Assembly: GCA_946902875.1 (NCBI GenBank)
Contig: OX336339.1
Coordinates: 3,280,397 to 3,344,396 of the forward strand
Source: Nematopogon swammerdamellus
Lineage: Eukaryota > Arthropoda > Insecta > Lepidoptera > Adelidae
DNA length: 64,000 nucleotides
Reading direction: 5' to 3'
Part shown: one piece after another, positions 32,283 to 44,800 of the stretch
Position numbering within the stretch: the stretch's first letter is position 1
How the letters are laid out: each line of letters opens with the position of its first letter
Made by a program: the position numbers and the translations under genes
The notes under the pieces: model-generated
What the model was told of the DNA's origin: nothing
Database searches by the model: none
What the model saw: the letters and a program-made list of their open reading frames with translations, nothing else

Positions 32283-32578
32283 GATAGTTGGCTATACTAG
32301 TCTAGAGGAGAACACAGCCGAGGCTGCTATGCGACCAGCTTACATCCAGTACGGTGGTTCCAACCAAGTCGGCAGCAATTTGAGCCTACCACCTAGTAAG
32401 GAGCAAGGGAAGGAACCTACAATTGTACACAGGTTTCGAACCGTGAAGCAGCAGGTGTAAGTATGCACGTACATTTTTCCGTCAGAGAAAACTAACTGGT
32501 ACACGTCGATCGAATTCGAACCTCGGACCTCTCGCAAGAGAAGCCGACTTCCATATCATTCGGCCACCCGCCACTCAA
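32283..32578 (-). mobile_element. SINE-B with tRNA head
   Basis: TAGTCTAGAGGAGAACACAG to reversed box B GAATTCGAACC and CATTCGGCCACCCGCC. Lies directly upstream of the ACSF2-like leader. Confidence 0.82.
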
Positions 32579-32629
32579 TCGCTTATCCACTTCACTACCT
32601 CGAACCGCTCACGATATGCTCGGTTCGAT

Positions 32630-32796
32630 AACGTTTACACTTCGAGGCGATTTACCTGCACAATTTGTGCGAGAGTGTTTTACACAATACTAGTTATTAT
32701 CATGTGGATAAGACAAGTTCAGTCTACGTGACCTCGTCAGTGCGTCTACACGCATACAGTACAGTGCTTCATTTAATTATTTACATTTTCTGAAAG
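32630..32796 (+). promoter_or_regulatory. Candidate promoter and 5' leader of the ACSF2-like gene
   Basis: This unique-looking stretch lies between a minus-strand SINE (ends at about 32578) and the ATG. Arthropod initiator-like TCAGT occurs at 32719 and 32737. No TATA box is obvious. Assigned by position only. Confidence 0.3.
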
Positions 32797-32849
32797 ATGT
32801 GGTGCACAGTTGTGAGTCGTGCGATGAATTTTGCTTTGGCTGAGAGCAG
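32797..32849 (+). CDS. ACSF2: ACSF2-like exon 1 (start codon, N-terminal presequence)
   Basis: The ATG at 32797 opens 17 codons ([17 protein letters not shown]) plus two bases AG, followed by a strong donor (CAG then GTAAGA). The phase-2 end joins the leading C of exon 2 to make AGC (Ser), giving ...AESSYMHR. The paralogue's exon 1 ends in the same phase with AG. The peptide is short, with few acidic residues and one Arg, compatible with a mitochondrial presequence but weak. The start is chosen by phase agreement and by the paralogue's organisation. Confidence 0.75.
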
Positions 32850-35800
32850 GTAAGAGCGTTTGTTATGGTAAGTTTGAGCAGGTGCCTTTATTTCAACAGC
32901 GCATTTATTATTTACTTGAGATAAAACGATGTAATTACGTTGGTGGATTTTTATTCAGGGGTCATAGTTACTCCAGTAATAGGTAAAGGAAAAACGTCTG
33001 AAATTTTTTTAAATTCTTACACTAACAATCGTCCAGTTCAGTGTAGCCGACATCGGTCGAAACGGCTATGTAAATAGTTCGTGTTTTCCGTCCAGTTCAG
33101 TGTAGCCGACATGAAATGAAGGGAGGAACTGACATGGCACCTAGTTCACCCGGCTGACATCACGGATGTTGTAGGTGATGTAGGCAACCGTGTCAGTTTC
33201 CATAAAAAAAATCTGTAAATTATGGCAGTTTCCATTTAAAAAAAATCTATGGAATATGACTCCCTTATATTACTAGATGGTAGGGTTTAACCCGCCCGGA
33301 TTGATACCACCGCACTGAATAAAAGGTCGGTCGAAACGGCTATGTAAATAGTTTTTGTTTTCCGTCCATTTCAGTGTAGCCGACACGACCGAAGGGAAGC
33401 ACTGACGTGGCAGCAAGTTCACCCGGTGTTATGGGCTGACATCACGGATGTTCTAGGTGATGTAGCCAATCGTGTCAGTTTCCATAAAAAAAACACAAAA
33501 AAAGCCGCTTTGACCGACATTGCATTCAGTGCGGCGGTATCAACCCGGGCGGAATAAACCCTACCACCTACCTAGTAAGGTAAGAAAGGAAGGGACATAC
33601 AGTTTTACTTGGAATCCGAACCACGGTCAGCCTCCAACGGTCGAGCGGTTACCCATCCAAGTACTGACCGCGCTCATGTTTGCTTAACAACAGTCGACCG
33701 ACCGCACCACTGAGCTACCGAGGATGACAACTATTGCTAAGTACAGCAGCAGTCGGAGAAAATTTAAGCGGAGCCTCGGACATAGCTGGTTCCTTTATGG
33801 CTCTATGATTATGTTTCAGATTGACTTGTGTAGGCCGCGCGGCGTCCAGCTACATGCATCGCCCCTCACCGGAGCCGCTGCGGTACAACACGATAGGCGA
33901 CATGCTGCAGGCATCCGCCTCCGCCTGGCCCGACAGACCCGCCGTGCGCTCCGTCTTCCAGGACACCACGCTCACCTACAGCCGGCTGCTGCGGCAGGTA
34001 CGCACACTCTCCACAGTCTCAGTGTGTTGCGCCGAGACCAGCTACATGCATCGCCCCTCACCGGAGCCGCTGCGGTACAACACGATAGGCGACATGCTGC
34101 AGGCCTCCGCCTCCACCTGGCCCGACAGACCCGCCGTGCGCTCCGTCTTCCAGGACACCACGCTCACCTACAGCGGGCTGCTGCGGCAGGTACGCACACT
34201 CTCCACAGTCTCAGTGTGTTGCGCCGAGACCAGCTACATGCATCGCCCCTCACCGGAGCCGCTGCGGTACAACACGATAGGCGACATGCTGCAGGCCTCC
34301 GCCTCCACCTGGCCCGACAGACCCGCCGTGCGCTCCGTCTTCCAGGACACCACGCTCACCTACAGCCGGCTGCTGCGGCAGGTACGCACACTCTCCACAG
34401 TCTCAGTGTGTTGCGCCGCGTCCAGCTACATGCATTGCCCCTCACCGGAGCTGCTGCGGTACAACACGATAGGCGTCATGCTGCAAGCATCCGCCTCCGC
34501 CTGGCCCGACAGACCCTCCGTACGCTCCGTCTTCCAGGACACCACGCTCACCTACAGCCGGCTGCTGCGGCAGGTACGCACACTCTCCACAGCCTCACTG
34601 TGTTGCGCCGCGTCCAGCTACATGCATCGCCCCTCACCGGAGCCGCTGCGGTACAACACGATAGGCGACATGCTGCAGGCCTCCGCCTCCACCTGGCCCG
34701 ACAGACCCGCCGTACGCTCCGTCTTCCAGGACACCACGCTCACCTACAGCCGGCTGCTGCGGCAGGTACGCACACTCTCCACAGTCTCAGTGTGTTGCGC
34801 CGCGTCCAGCTACATGCATCGCCCCTCACCGGAGCCGCTGCGGTACAACACGATAGGCGACATGCTGCAGGCATCCACCTCCACCTGGCCCGACAGACCC
34901 GCCGTGCGCTCCGTCTTCCAGGACACCACGCTCACCTACAGCCGGCTGCTGCGGCAGGTACGCACACTCTCCACAGTCTCAGTGTGTTGCGCCGAGACCA
35001 GCTACATGCATCGCCCCTCACCGGAGCCGCTGCGGTACAACACGATAGGCGACATGCTGCAGGCCTCCGCCTCCACCTGGCCCGACAGACCCGCCGGGCG
35101 CTCCGTCTTCCAGGACACCACGCTCACCTACAGCCGGCTGCTGCGGCAGGTACGCACACTCTCCACAGTCTCAGTGTGTTGCGCCGCGTCCAGCTACATG
35201 CATTGCCCCTCACCGGAGCTGCTGCGGTACAACACGATAGGCGTCATGCTGCAAGCATCCGCCTCCGCCTGGCCCGACAGACCCGCCGTACGCTCCGTCT
35301 TCCAGGACACCACGCTCACCTACAGCCGGCTGCTGCGGCAGGTACGCACACTCTCCACAGTCTCAGTGTGTTGCGCCGCGTCCAGCTACATGCATTGCCC
35401 CTCACCGGAGCTGCTGCGGTACAACACGATAGGCGTCATGCTGCAAGCATCCGCCTCCGCCTGGCCCGACAGACCCGCCGTACGCTCCGTCTTCCAGGAC
35501 ACCACGCTCACCTACAGCCGGCTGCTGCGGCAGGTACGCACACTCTCCACAGCCTCACTGTGTTGCGCCGCGTCCAGCTACATGCATCGCCCCTCACCGG
35601 AGCCGCTGCGGTACAACACGATAGGCGACATGCTGCAGGCATCCGCCTCCACCTGGCCCGACAGACCCGCCGTACGCTCCGTCTTCCAGGACACCACGCT
35701 CACCTACAGCCGGCTGCTGCGGCAGGTACGCACACTCTCCACAGTCTCAGTGTGTTGCGCCGCGTCCAGCTACATGCATCGCCCCTCACCGGAGCTGCTG

Positions 35801-38800
35801 CGGTACAACACGATAGGCGTCATGCTGCAAGCATCCGCCTCCGCCTGGCCCGACAGACCCGCCGTACGCTCCGTCTTCCAGGACACCACGCTCACCTACA
35901 GCCGGCTGCTGCGGCAGGTACGCACACTCTCCACAGCCTCACTGTGTTGCGCCGCGTCCAGCTACATGCATCGCCCCTCACCGGAGCCGCTGCGGTACAA
36001 CACGATAGGCGACATGCTGCAGGCCTCCGCACACTACTAAAGGAAAACACTGACGTGGCACCTTTTTTTTTATTTTTTTATGGGGAGCACGAAGAATGGC
36101 GCGCGCCAGACTAAGGCAGAGGTGTAGTCCGACGGCGCCCACGGGCATTCGAATATTTACGGGGGCTGCGAATACCATGTCGGCCGGCTAGGTGCACCTT
36201 CACATTATGTTTGAAGGATCCCAGACTGTACATTAGAGGAAAACATTCAGGTGGGAGTGCATTCCACATGTTGGCAATCCTGTAAATAAAGGATTCACAG
36301 GATCGATTTGTCCTAAGTGGGGGAATATCGACAGTGTGTGGATGCATTCCCAACCTGTTGCGCCTGGAACGATGGTAGAATGGGGATGTACGGATCGCAT
36401 CGTGCAGCTCCTTGGAACACTCTCCGTGGTACAGGCGATATAACACACACAAAGATCCAACGTCCCTGCGGAGTTGTAAGGTCTCTAAGTTCCGGGATAC
36501 CTCGGGGTCGTTAACGAGGCGGACAGCGCGACGCTGAATCGAGTCTATGGAGCCGAGCAGGTACTTTGCGGATCCGTCCCACCACAGATGCGAACAGTAC
36601 TCCACGCATGAGCGAATCTGCGCTTTATAAAGCAGCAGTTTTTGGCTCGGCGTAAAGTACTGACGCACCTTGTTGAGGACACCCAGCTTCCTTGAAGCTA
36701 CCTTAGCTTTTTCCTCGATGTGGCTTCCAAAATTAAGATTGCGAGTTAGTTCGACCCCGAGAACCCCAATGTACTCCTCGACCTTGAGACTAGTTCCTTG
36801 GAAGGTGGGGGCTGCAGTGAACGGTGTCCGCTTCGCGCTGAATACACACGCCTGGGTTTTACTCGCGTTAAACTCGACGAGGTTTTGGAGACCCTACCCT
36901 TTTGGAGACCTAGTTCACCAAAGTACTCTGGGCTGACATAACTGTTGTAAAGGCACACCGTGTCAGCTTCCATAAAAAAAATTACGCCTATGTATGCAAT
37001 TTCGACAGCAATAACCACCTCCGCACAAAGCACAATGGGCAGGGATTGCATCCCTATTCTTTGAACTTACCGCGGATGCGTACCATCCGATTCTGCAAAT
37101 CTTTCTTCCACAGAATTATTAAACTCTGGAATGCTCTCTCTGCCCACATATTTCCCTCTAAGTATAGTCTCGGGTCCTTCAAGAGGGACGTGAATAGGCA
37201 CCTGTCAGGCCGGCATGGCTTTCGTAACCCCCGCCGAATGTCCATGGACGTCGAACAAGGTCTCGACGCCATATGTCGCGCTTTCTATTGTTTATTGTAT
37301 AATTTCATCCATAGGTAGGTAACCTACGCTTGGACATGTCGAAAATTCCGCCAGTTCTAAATTCAATGCGAAGAAGTACTGACAAACTTCGCAAGTCATA
37401 ATGTTTTGTTAGTACCTTATAAGTATTATATTAAAGTAATTTACAATAATTAACCCATACTACCAATAAAAAAATATTGACCGATTAAGACAAATTTCAA
37501 AAAAAGATTGCGCCTGTGACCGTACAACCAATAGACAAAACTAAAATGGCCGATAACGTGATGATGATGAGAAAGCCAAAATACTCGATGACGTAGTGGA
37601 AATCGAAAATTGTCTTGACATTGATGACGATTTGGCAATCGAAAATTGTATTGACACTGATGACGATGTGGCAATCGAAAACTGTGTTGACATTGATGAC
37701 GATGTGGCAATCGAAAATTGTGTTCACATTAATGACGATGTGGAAATCGAAAACTGTGTTGACACTGATGACGATGTGGCAATCGAAAATGGTGTTCACA
37801 TTGATGACGATGTGGCAATCGAAAATTGTGTTGACATTGTTGACGATGCGGCAATCGAAAATTGTGTTGACATTGTTAACGATGTGGCAATCGAAAATTT
37901 TGTTGACACTGATGACGATGTGGCAATCGAAATTTGTATTGACATTGATGACGATGTGGCAATCGAAAGTTGGGTTGACATTGATGACGATGTGGCAATC
38001 GAAAATTGTGTTCACATTGATGACGATGTGGCAATCGAAAATTGTGTTGACATTGATGACGATGCTTGAACGGTGCGGTAGTCAGGCGGACGCGCTGGGC
38101 TGCGGACTGCGCGCCGCCGGGCTGGAGCGCGGCGACCGTGTCGGCGTGTGGGCGCACAACTGCGCCGAGTGGATCGTCGTGCTGGCGGCGACAGTCAGGG
38201 CTGGCATCATACCGGTAACATGAACATTGTATTAACAGGTTGTGAAGACCTTAAGTATCGTGTGGGTTCGGTACTTAAAAATAATAGCCCTACTGCATCT
38301 CTCCCCATGTAGGTCGTAAAAGGCGCCTAAGGGATAAGGATAAGATGCCGTGCATAAGGGCGACAGGATAGCCACCTCTCACCTTGGCACGGTGTTTCCA
38401 CCGAGTCTTGCAGCAGGCCTTACTTGCTGCCTGATCTGAGTTATCTTGTCCGAATACTTTGCTAAACGCGGTGGTTGGTGTGGTGCTGTAATTTACCAGA
38501 ATACTTGTAGCACAACACCGATTACTCTGTTTACCCCGATTGTCGGGATACGGCGTGTGTATGTATGTATGTATGCCATGCATGACTGTTTCTCAGTGGG
38601 GTAGGTATCTTTTTTTAAAGATAATCTTTTACTTATTATTTTTATTTTTTATTAGATGTAGTATGTTATAGTTAACATAATTAAAAATTAGCATGTAAGT
38701 TATATTTAAGCATTTTTTTAAAAAAGCTCTGTAAGGTTTCTTGCCCGATTCTTCCTTATAAATTGCATTGCTGAACGGGATAAAACAAAAACTATGACGA

Positions 38801-41800
38801 ACCATACTGAATGTCTCAATGTTGTTGTTATTGTTGTGTGTTCTTTATGGCGAAATAAATATCTGAATCTGAATCTGAATCTGTAGGATGCTCGAGAAAA
38901 TGTCTGACCTTTTCCAATTTCACATTTCAGGTAGCGCTCAACCCCGCGTACGAAGAAACTGAACTCTCCTTCTGCATCCGGCAAGTCGGTATGAGAGGCA
39001 TCGTCGTGGCCGAGAACATGAAAAACCGCGACTACTTCTCCCTACTGTCGCGTCTCATCCCAGAGTTGCACAGCTCGAAGCCCGGTGATCTCAAGTCTGT
39101 GGCGTTTCCTCATCTCAAAATTGTAGTCTCTATGTCTGGAGATAAGTTACCGTAAGTAATTTGAAGGTATTGCGTTTTCTTTATCAGGTGTAGAGCAGTC
39201 AGCCTCTATAGCTCAGTGGTGCAGACATTGGACTGTCGCTATTGATGGTTAAGCAACGCTGGGCCGGTCAGTATTTGGATGGGTGACCGCTCGACCGCTG
39301 GAGGCTGACCGTGGTTCGGATTCCACGTAAAACTGTAGTTCCCCTCCCTTCTTACCTTACTAGGTGGTAGGGTTCAACCCGCCCGGGTTGATACCACCGC
39401 ACTGAATGAAAAGTCGTCGAAACGGCTATGTAAATATGTAGTTTGTGTTTTACGTCCAGTTCAGTGTAGCCGGCACGGCCGAAGGGAAGCACTGACATGG
39501 CACATGTTCACCCGGTGTTATGGGCTGATATCACGGATGTTGTAGGTCAGGTAGCCAACCGTGTCAGTTTCCATAAAAAAAAATGCATTGTATTATACTT
39601 AATGAGTGGCAAGAGCGGACTTATTGCCTTAGACAATTTCGTCCAGTCAACCGGGTGGACCTACAGCTTTACATGGTAGTAAAAAAAATTCTGTTTAAAC
39701 TAGCTTTTGCCCGCGGCTTCGCTCGCGTGAAATTCGTATTAAAAAAGAAGAAAGTAAGTAAGCCTGCGTACCATACCTTTATTTCGGCGCGCGGAACAAT
39801 TCGGTTTGTATGAGAGGCACATCATTGCGTAACCGGACCTTAATTTTGCCTATCCTGTGTCCCGTATAGTAAAATGTACTTGTACTAAGTTTCATCGAAT
39901 TCGGATGATCGGTGTAAGAGTTATGGAGGAACATACATACATATATACAGAAAAGATTTCTAAAAATTGTCAATTTAGTTTTAGTATCATACATAGAGTC
40001 TACAAACGCAGTATCTCATAAAACGAAGTAACTTACTCCTTTACCATCCCATAAAGATTTATTATTAGTATAATAATAATAAACCTGCACCCGCCGGCGT
40101 GCTTGGAGGCTTGCCTCCCGCCGCCGGCGGAAATTACCGTTTTTATTTTTATTTTTATTTTGTATTAATTTTGTGTATTTTTATTACTTTTTGTAAAATG
40201 TATGTAAAATTAATATGAAAGTATAAAACGTGAATAAAGAGATATAATATATTACACCCACCGGCCGCGGGGTTCGCCCCGCGGCCGGTGGTGGAAACTC
40301 CATTTTGTTATTTGTATTAATTTTAGATTTATGTTTTATGTGTAAAATTAATTTAAAAAAGAAAATGTGTGAATAAACGAATACATAATAATATATATAT
40401 ATTGATTGATATATTGATATTGATCACTGATTGATGATGATTGATGCAAGCATGTCTATACATTTACAGAGGAACATTCAAGTATGGAGATCTTATCAAA
40501 GACTACGAAGCAGTGGCTAACACTGACATTAGCCAGTATTCATCAGAAATACAACCCGACGATGGCGCCCTCCTTCACTTAACTTCGGGAACCACAGGTA
40601 TGTACAGCATGCGGCGGTAAAAAATGCTCGTCGGGGTTTTGAGAGAGACAGTCCGATTGTAGAGCGTTGTCGTCTCTATCGCACTAACTCGCAGGTCTCT
40701 GTGAGAAAGAGACGACGCTCTACAACCGGACTGTCTCTCTCCAAAGCCCGACGGGCATTATTTGCCACGGCGAACAATTTAATTCTTCCCTGCTTCAGTA
40801 CATTTCTTAATTACGGTGGCTAACGATACCCATGGACATTCAATGCACGGAGATGTGCTGCGGATGTGATGTATGACTTTTCACGCCCTTTTTAGGTTTC
40901 CGTATCCCGTACGGAAGCCTATTACTAAGCCTACGCCGTCTGTCTGTCCGTTCGTCCGTCCGTCCGTCCGTTCGTCGGTCTGTCTGTCTGTCCGAGGGCT
41001 GTATCTCTTGAACCGTAATAGGTAGCCCATTGAAATTTTCACAGAATATGTGTTATTGTGGCGGATATAACAACAAATAATAAAAAATAGAAAAAGTAAA
41101 AAAATTAAGGGGGGTTCCCATACAAGAAACGTCTTTTTTTATGTTTTTTTTTGTGGTGCGGAAACCTCGGTGCGCAAGTCCGACTCGCACTTGGCCGGTT
41201 TTTAAAAGATCCCACGTAGTTATTGTGAGTAAATATATGGGCTGGAAGTGCGTTTCACATTCACATAGCAGCAAGCCTGCTGAATACAACAGGCAAGACA
41301 GACAGTCTTTCTCGAAATACCTAACTGAGGAAACTGAGGAAGCTGTACCTACTACCGTACGGGGAGCCGCATTGATGGATGTGGCACCTTCACACATCAC
41401 ATCTAATAAAAGTCATCCGACTGATTGTAGATGAAAACTGAAAATAAAAAAAAAATAATAAAAAAAAACAAAACAAAAAACAATCAAAACCGTTAATCTT
41501 GCTCTCAAGCTGTGTTTTCGGTAGACTGTAGGCGATGTTATTATGTGGTTAGTCACTAAAATACTTGTACGAAAAAAATACCCTGCATAGAAGTTTCTTG
41601 CCGGTTCTTCTTCGTGGGTGTGATCGAACCGGATAGAACTAATTGTGACAAGTTCGAGCGCAGTCTTACTGCCATATGAATATAATATTGCAGCGAAGGC
41701 CCAAACTAATAAACACCAGAAGTACATGAATTGTACTACAAATTATGCGTTTGTGGCCTTCGCAGTAGAGACTGGATGGGATGGGTGACCGCTCGACCGT

Positions 41801-44800
41801 TGGAGGCTGACCGTGGTTCGGATTCCACGTTAAACTGTAGGTCCCTTCCCTTCTTACCTTACTAGGTGGTAGGGTTTATCCCGCCCGTGTTGGTACCACC
41901 GCACTGAACGAAACGTCGGTCGAAACGGCTATGTAAATAGTTCGTGCTTTCCGTCCAGTTTAGTGTAGCCGACATGAAATGAAGGGAAGCACTGACATGG
42001 CATCTAGTTCACCCTGTGTTATGGGCTGACATCACGGATGTTGTAGGTGATGTAGCAAACCGTCTCAGTTTCCATAAAACAAATTCACAGATTTCGTGAC
42101 TCACACGACTATCGAGCACATTGGAAATGAATCTACGGAATTCGAAAAAAATGTCGTTCTGACTGGCTGACCACTGCATCGCATGGGCTGACATCACGGA
42201 TGTTGTAGGTGATGTAGCCAACCGTGTCAGGTTCCATAAAAAAATAAAATAAAAAAAAAGACCCTTGGAACATGGAGCTCAGATGCCGTCAGTTTTTCAA
42301 AGCTAATAGGAAAACAGCTTATTGAGGCATCCTGGGATCGTCGGGCCGGGACGTACTTCAAGCAGCGAATTAGCATTGCTATTCAACGTGGGAACACAGC
42401 GTCCGTCATGGGGACCATGCTATTGATCCCCATGATGGATGAATATTTTTATTTATAGTTATGTTTCTACTTTATGTTAAGTAGTATATTTGAAATTTTC
42501 TTTAATATTATTATAGGCTGTAACATAGACCATTGTATTTTGTTTCAGGACAACCCAAGGCAGCGCTCGTCTCCCATTTCAGTACATTCAATAATACCTA
42601 CTTCTTGGGCAAGAGGATTACTCTTCATCACGGACACGAAAAAATATGTGTTCAGGTAAGTTTGTTTGAACACAAACATCTAACTCCAAGATGATCACGA
42701 TGCCTCTATATAACTTTCATAAAATAACTTTCTGTTGTCGTTCGTTGATGGATGACGCTCAAATATATTTTCACCTTGAGCATGCAGTTCCGTCACAGAT
42801 GGTTCCGTCATCAATATCAATATCAATAATATATTATTAATAATAAATCTGGAAGGGATTGTCATGGAGTAATTTACTTTGTCTTATGTATGAGATACTG
42901 CGTTTGTAGACTCTATGTATGATACTAAAACTAAATTGACGATTTTTAGAAATCTTTGCTGTATGTATGTATGTTTCTCCATAACTCTTAAACCGATCAT
43001 CCGAATTCGATGAAACTTTGTACAAGCACATTTAACGATACTGGACACAGGATAAAATTAAGCTCCGGTTACGCTAAGATGTGGCTCTCATACAAACCAA
43101 ATTGTTCCGCGCGCCGAAATAAATTCATAGTTTGGCCTCCATATAGAAACCAAAAAATCGGGTTCGCGTACCGAGGGTTCCGTACTACCACGTAAATGGC
43201 CAGTTTTAGTATGTGTTGTTTCACTTTATCGTTTGCCCGTTTTTACGAAGGAGCAATAAAAAAAATACGTTGAAAAAAAACACACGTTTCTTGTATGGGG
43301 ACGCCCTTAATTTTTCCTTACCCCGTACGAAAGCCTATTACTAAGCCTATGCCGTCTGTCTATCTGTCTGTCATACTGCTGTATTTTTGGAACCGTAATA
43401 GCGAGCCAGTTGAAATAGGTAGCCCGTTGAAATTTTCACAGAATATGTCATTATGGCCGATGCAACAACAAATTATAAAAAATAGAAAAAAATTAAGGGC
43501 GTTTCCCATACAAGAAACGTGCTTTTTTTTTCAATATTTTTTATTGGGTTGCGGAAACCTCGGTGCGCGAGTCCGACTCGCACTTGGCCGGTTTTTTTGT
43601 ATTTCCAGGTGCCGATATTCCACGCGTTCGGAACTGTGATCACGGTGCTGGGTGGCCTCACTCACGGCGCCACACTCGTGCTGCCCAGCTCCACCTACAG
43701 CCCTCGTGCCAACGTCCAGGCCATGCTCAGTGAGGGGTGCGTCATATTTATATATTTAGTACCGTGTGGGGCCGATACTTTAAAAGAATAGCCCCACTGC
43801 ATCTCCCCCCGTCGCATGTCGTAAAAGGCGACTAAGGGATATGACTCCCTTCTTATGTCACTAGGTGGTAGGGTTTAACCCGCCCGGGTTGGTACCACCG
43901 CACTGAATGAAAGGTCTGTCGAAACGGCTATGTAAATAGTTTGTGTTTTCCGTCCAGTTCAGTGTAGCCGGCACGACCGAAGGGAAGCACTGACGTGGCA
44001 CCAAGTTCACCCGGTGTTATGGGCTGACATCACGGATGTTGTAGGTGATGTAGCCAGCCGTGTCAGATTCCATAAAAAAAAAACTGTCATTTTCATACTG
44101 TCTCACTTTCTGGAACGATAAATTACTCGCTCTTTATGGATTAGAGTCTAATGTTAGTTTTCTCTGTATATTTTATTCGTGTATATTTGTATGTATTTAT
44201 ATATTTTTATCTATTAATTTATATTTATGTTGTATAATTTGCTGAAATTATCTACATCATTCTTTTTTGTTCTCTGCCACTCCACACTCATTCATGATAT
44301 GATAACCCAAAGGTTGGCTGGAGGAGAACGCCTAACCTACGGCGTTAAGTTGTACCTTTTGCAAAATTTTAAAAGGCAATAAACATATTTTGATTTGATT
44401 TGATATTTTTTCGAAGTTATAGGTACCTACTTCCTTTCATTATAAAAATATGTTATGAAAATGGGGAGTGAACTCAGAAAAAACGTTATCGTCATCGTCA
44501 TAGTCATCGTCACGGCATATAAATTATTTGTATGTAGGTATTTTGCGGTGCTGCCCTATAGACAAGCCGAGAGAAGGAGACTGAGAGAGAGAGGTGTGAG
44601 AGAGAAATAGAAAATATTTTTTTTATAATCTTAAAATGCATAATTTAAGACACTAAAAATAGAGATGTAGAGAAGTATAGTTATAAAAAATTTATGCACG
44701 TATCCATTTTTTTTAACCTACTTTCATTATAAAAATATATTATGAAAATGGAGAGTGCTCAGAAAAAAACGTTATCGTCATTGTCATCGTCACCGCATAC

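Noticed and set aside
33724..36114. Very long open frames (about 740-800 codons) across the exon array, read as a giant repeat protein
   Set aside because: They arise because the unit is a multiple of three and open in two frames. No ATG-based start fits, and the exon borders are proved by the paralogue. Kept only as a possible retained-spacer product.
36895..36985. Alternative downstream exon following the array
   Set aside because: The sequence is a SINE-A tail scrap and LINE relic; no motif of the synthetase.
37497..38015. Minus-strand repeat frames through the 36-bp minisatellite
   Set aside because: Shadow frames of a repeat whose unit is a multiple of three.
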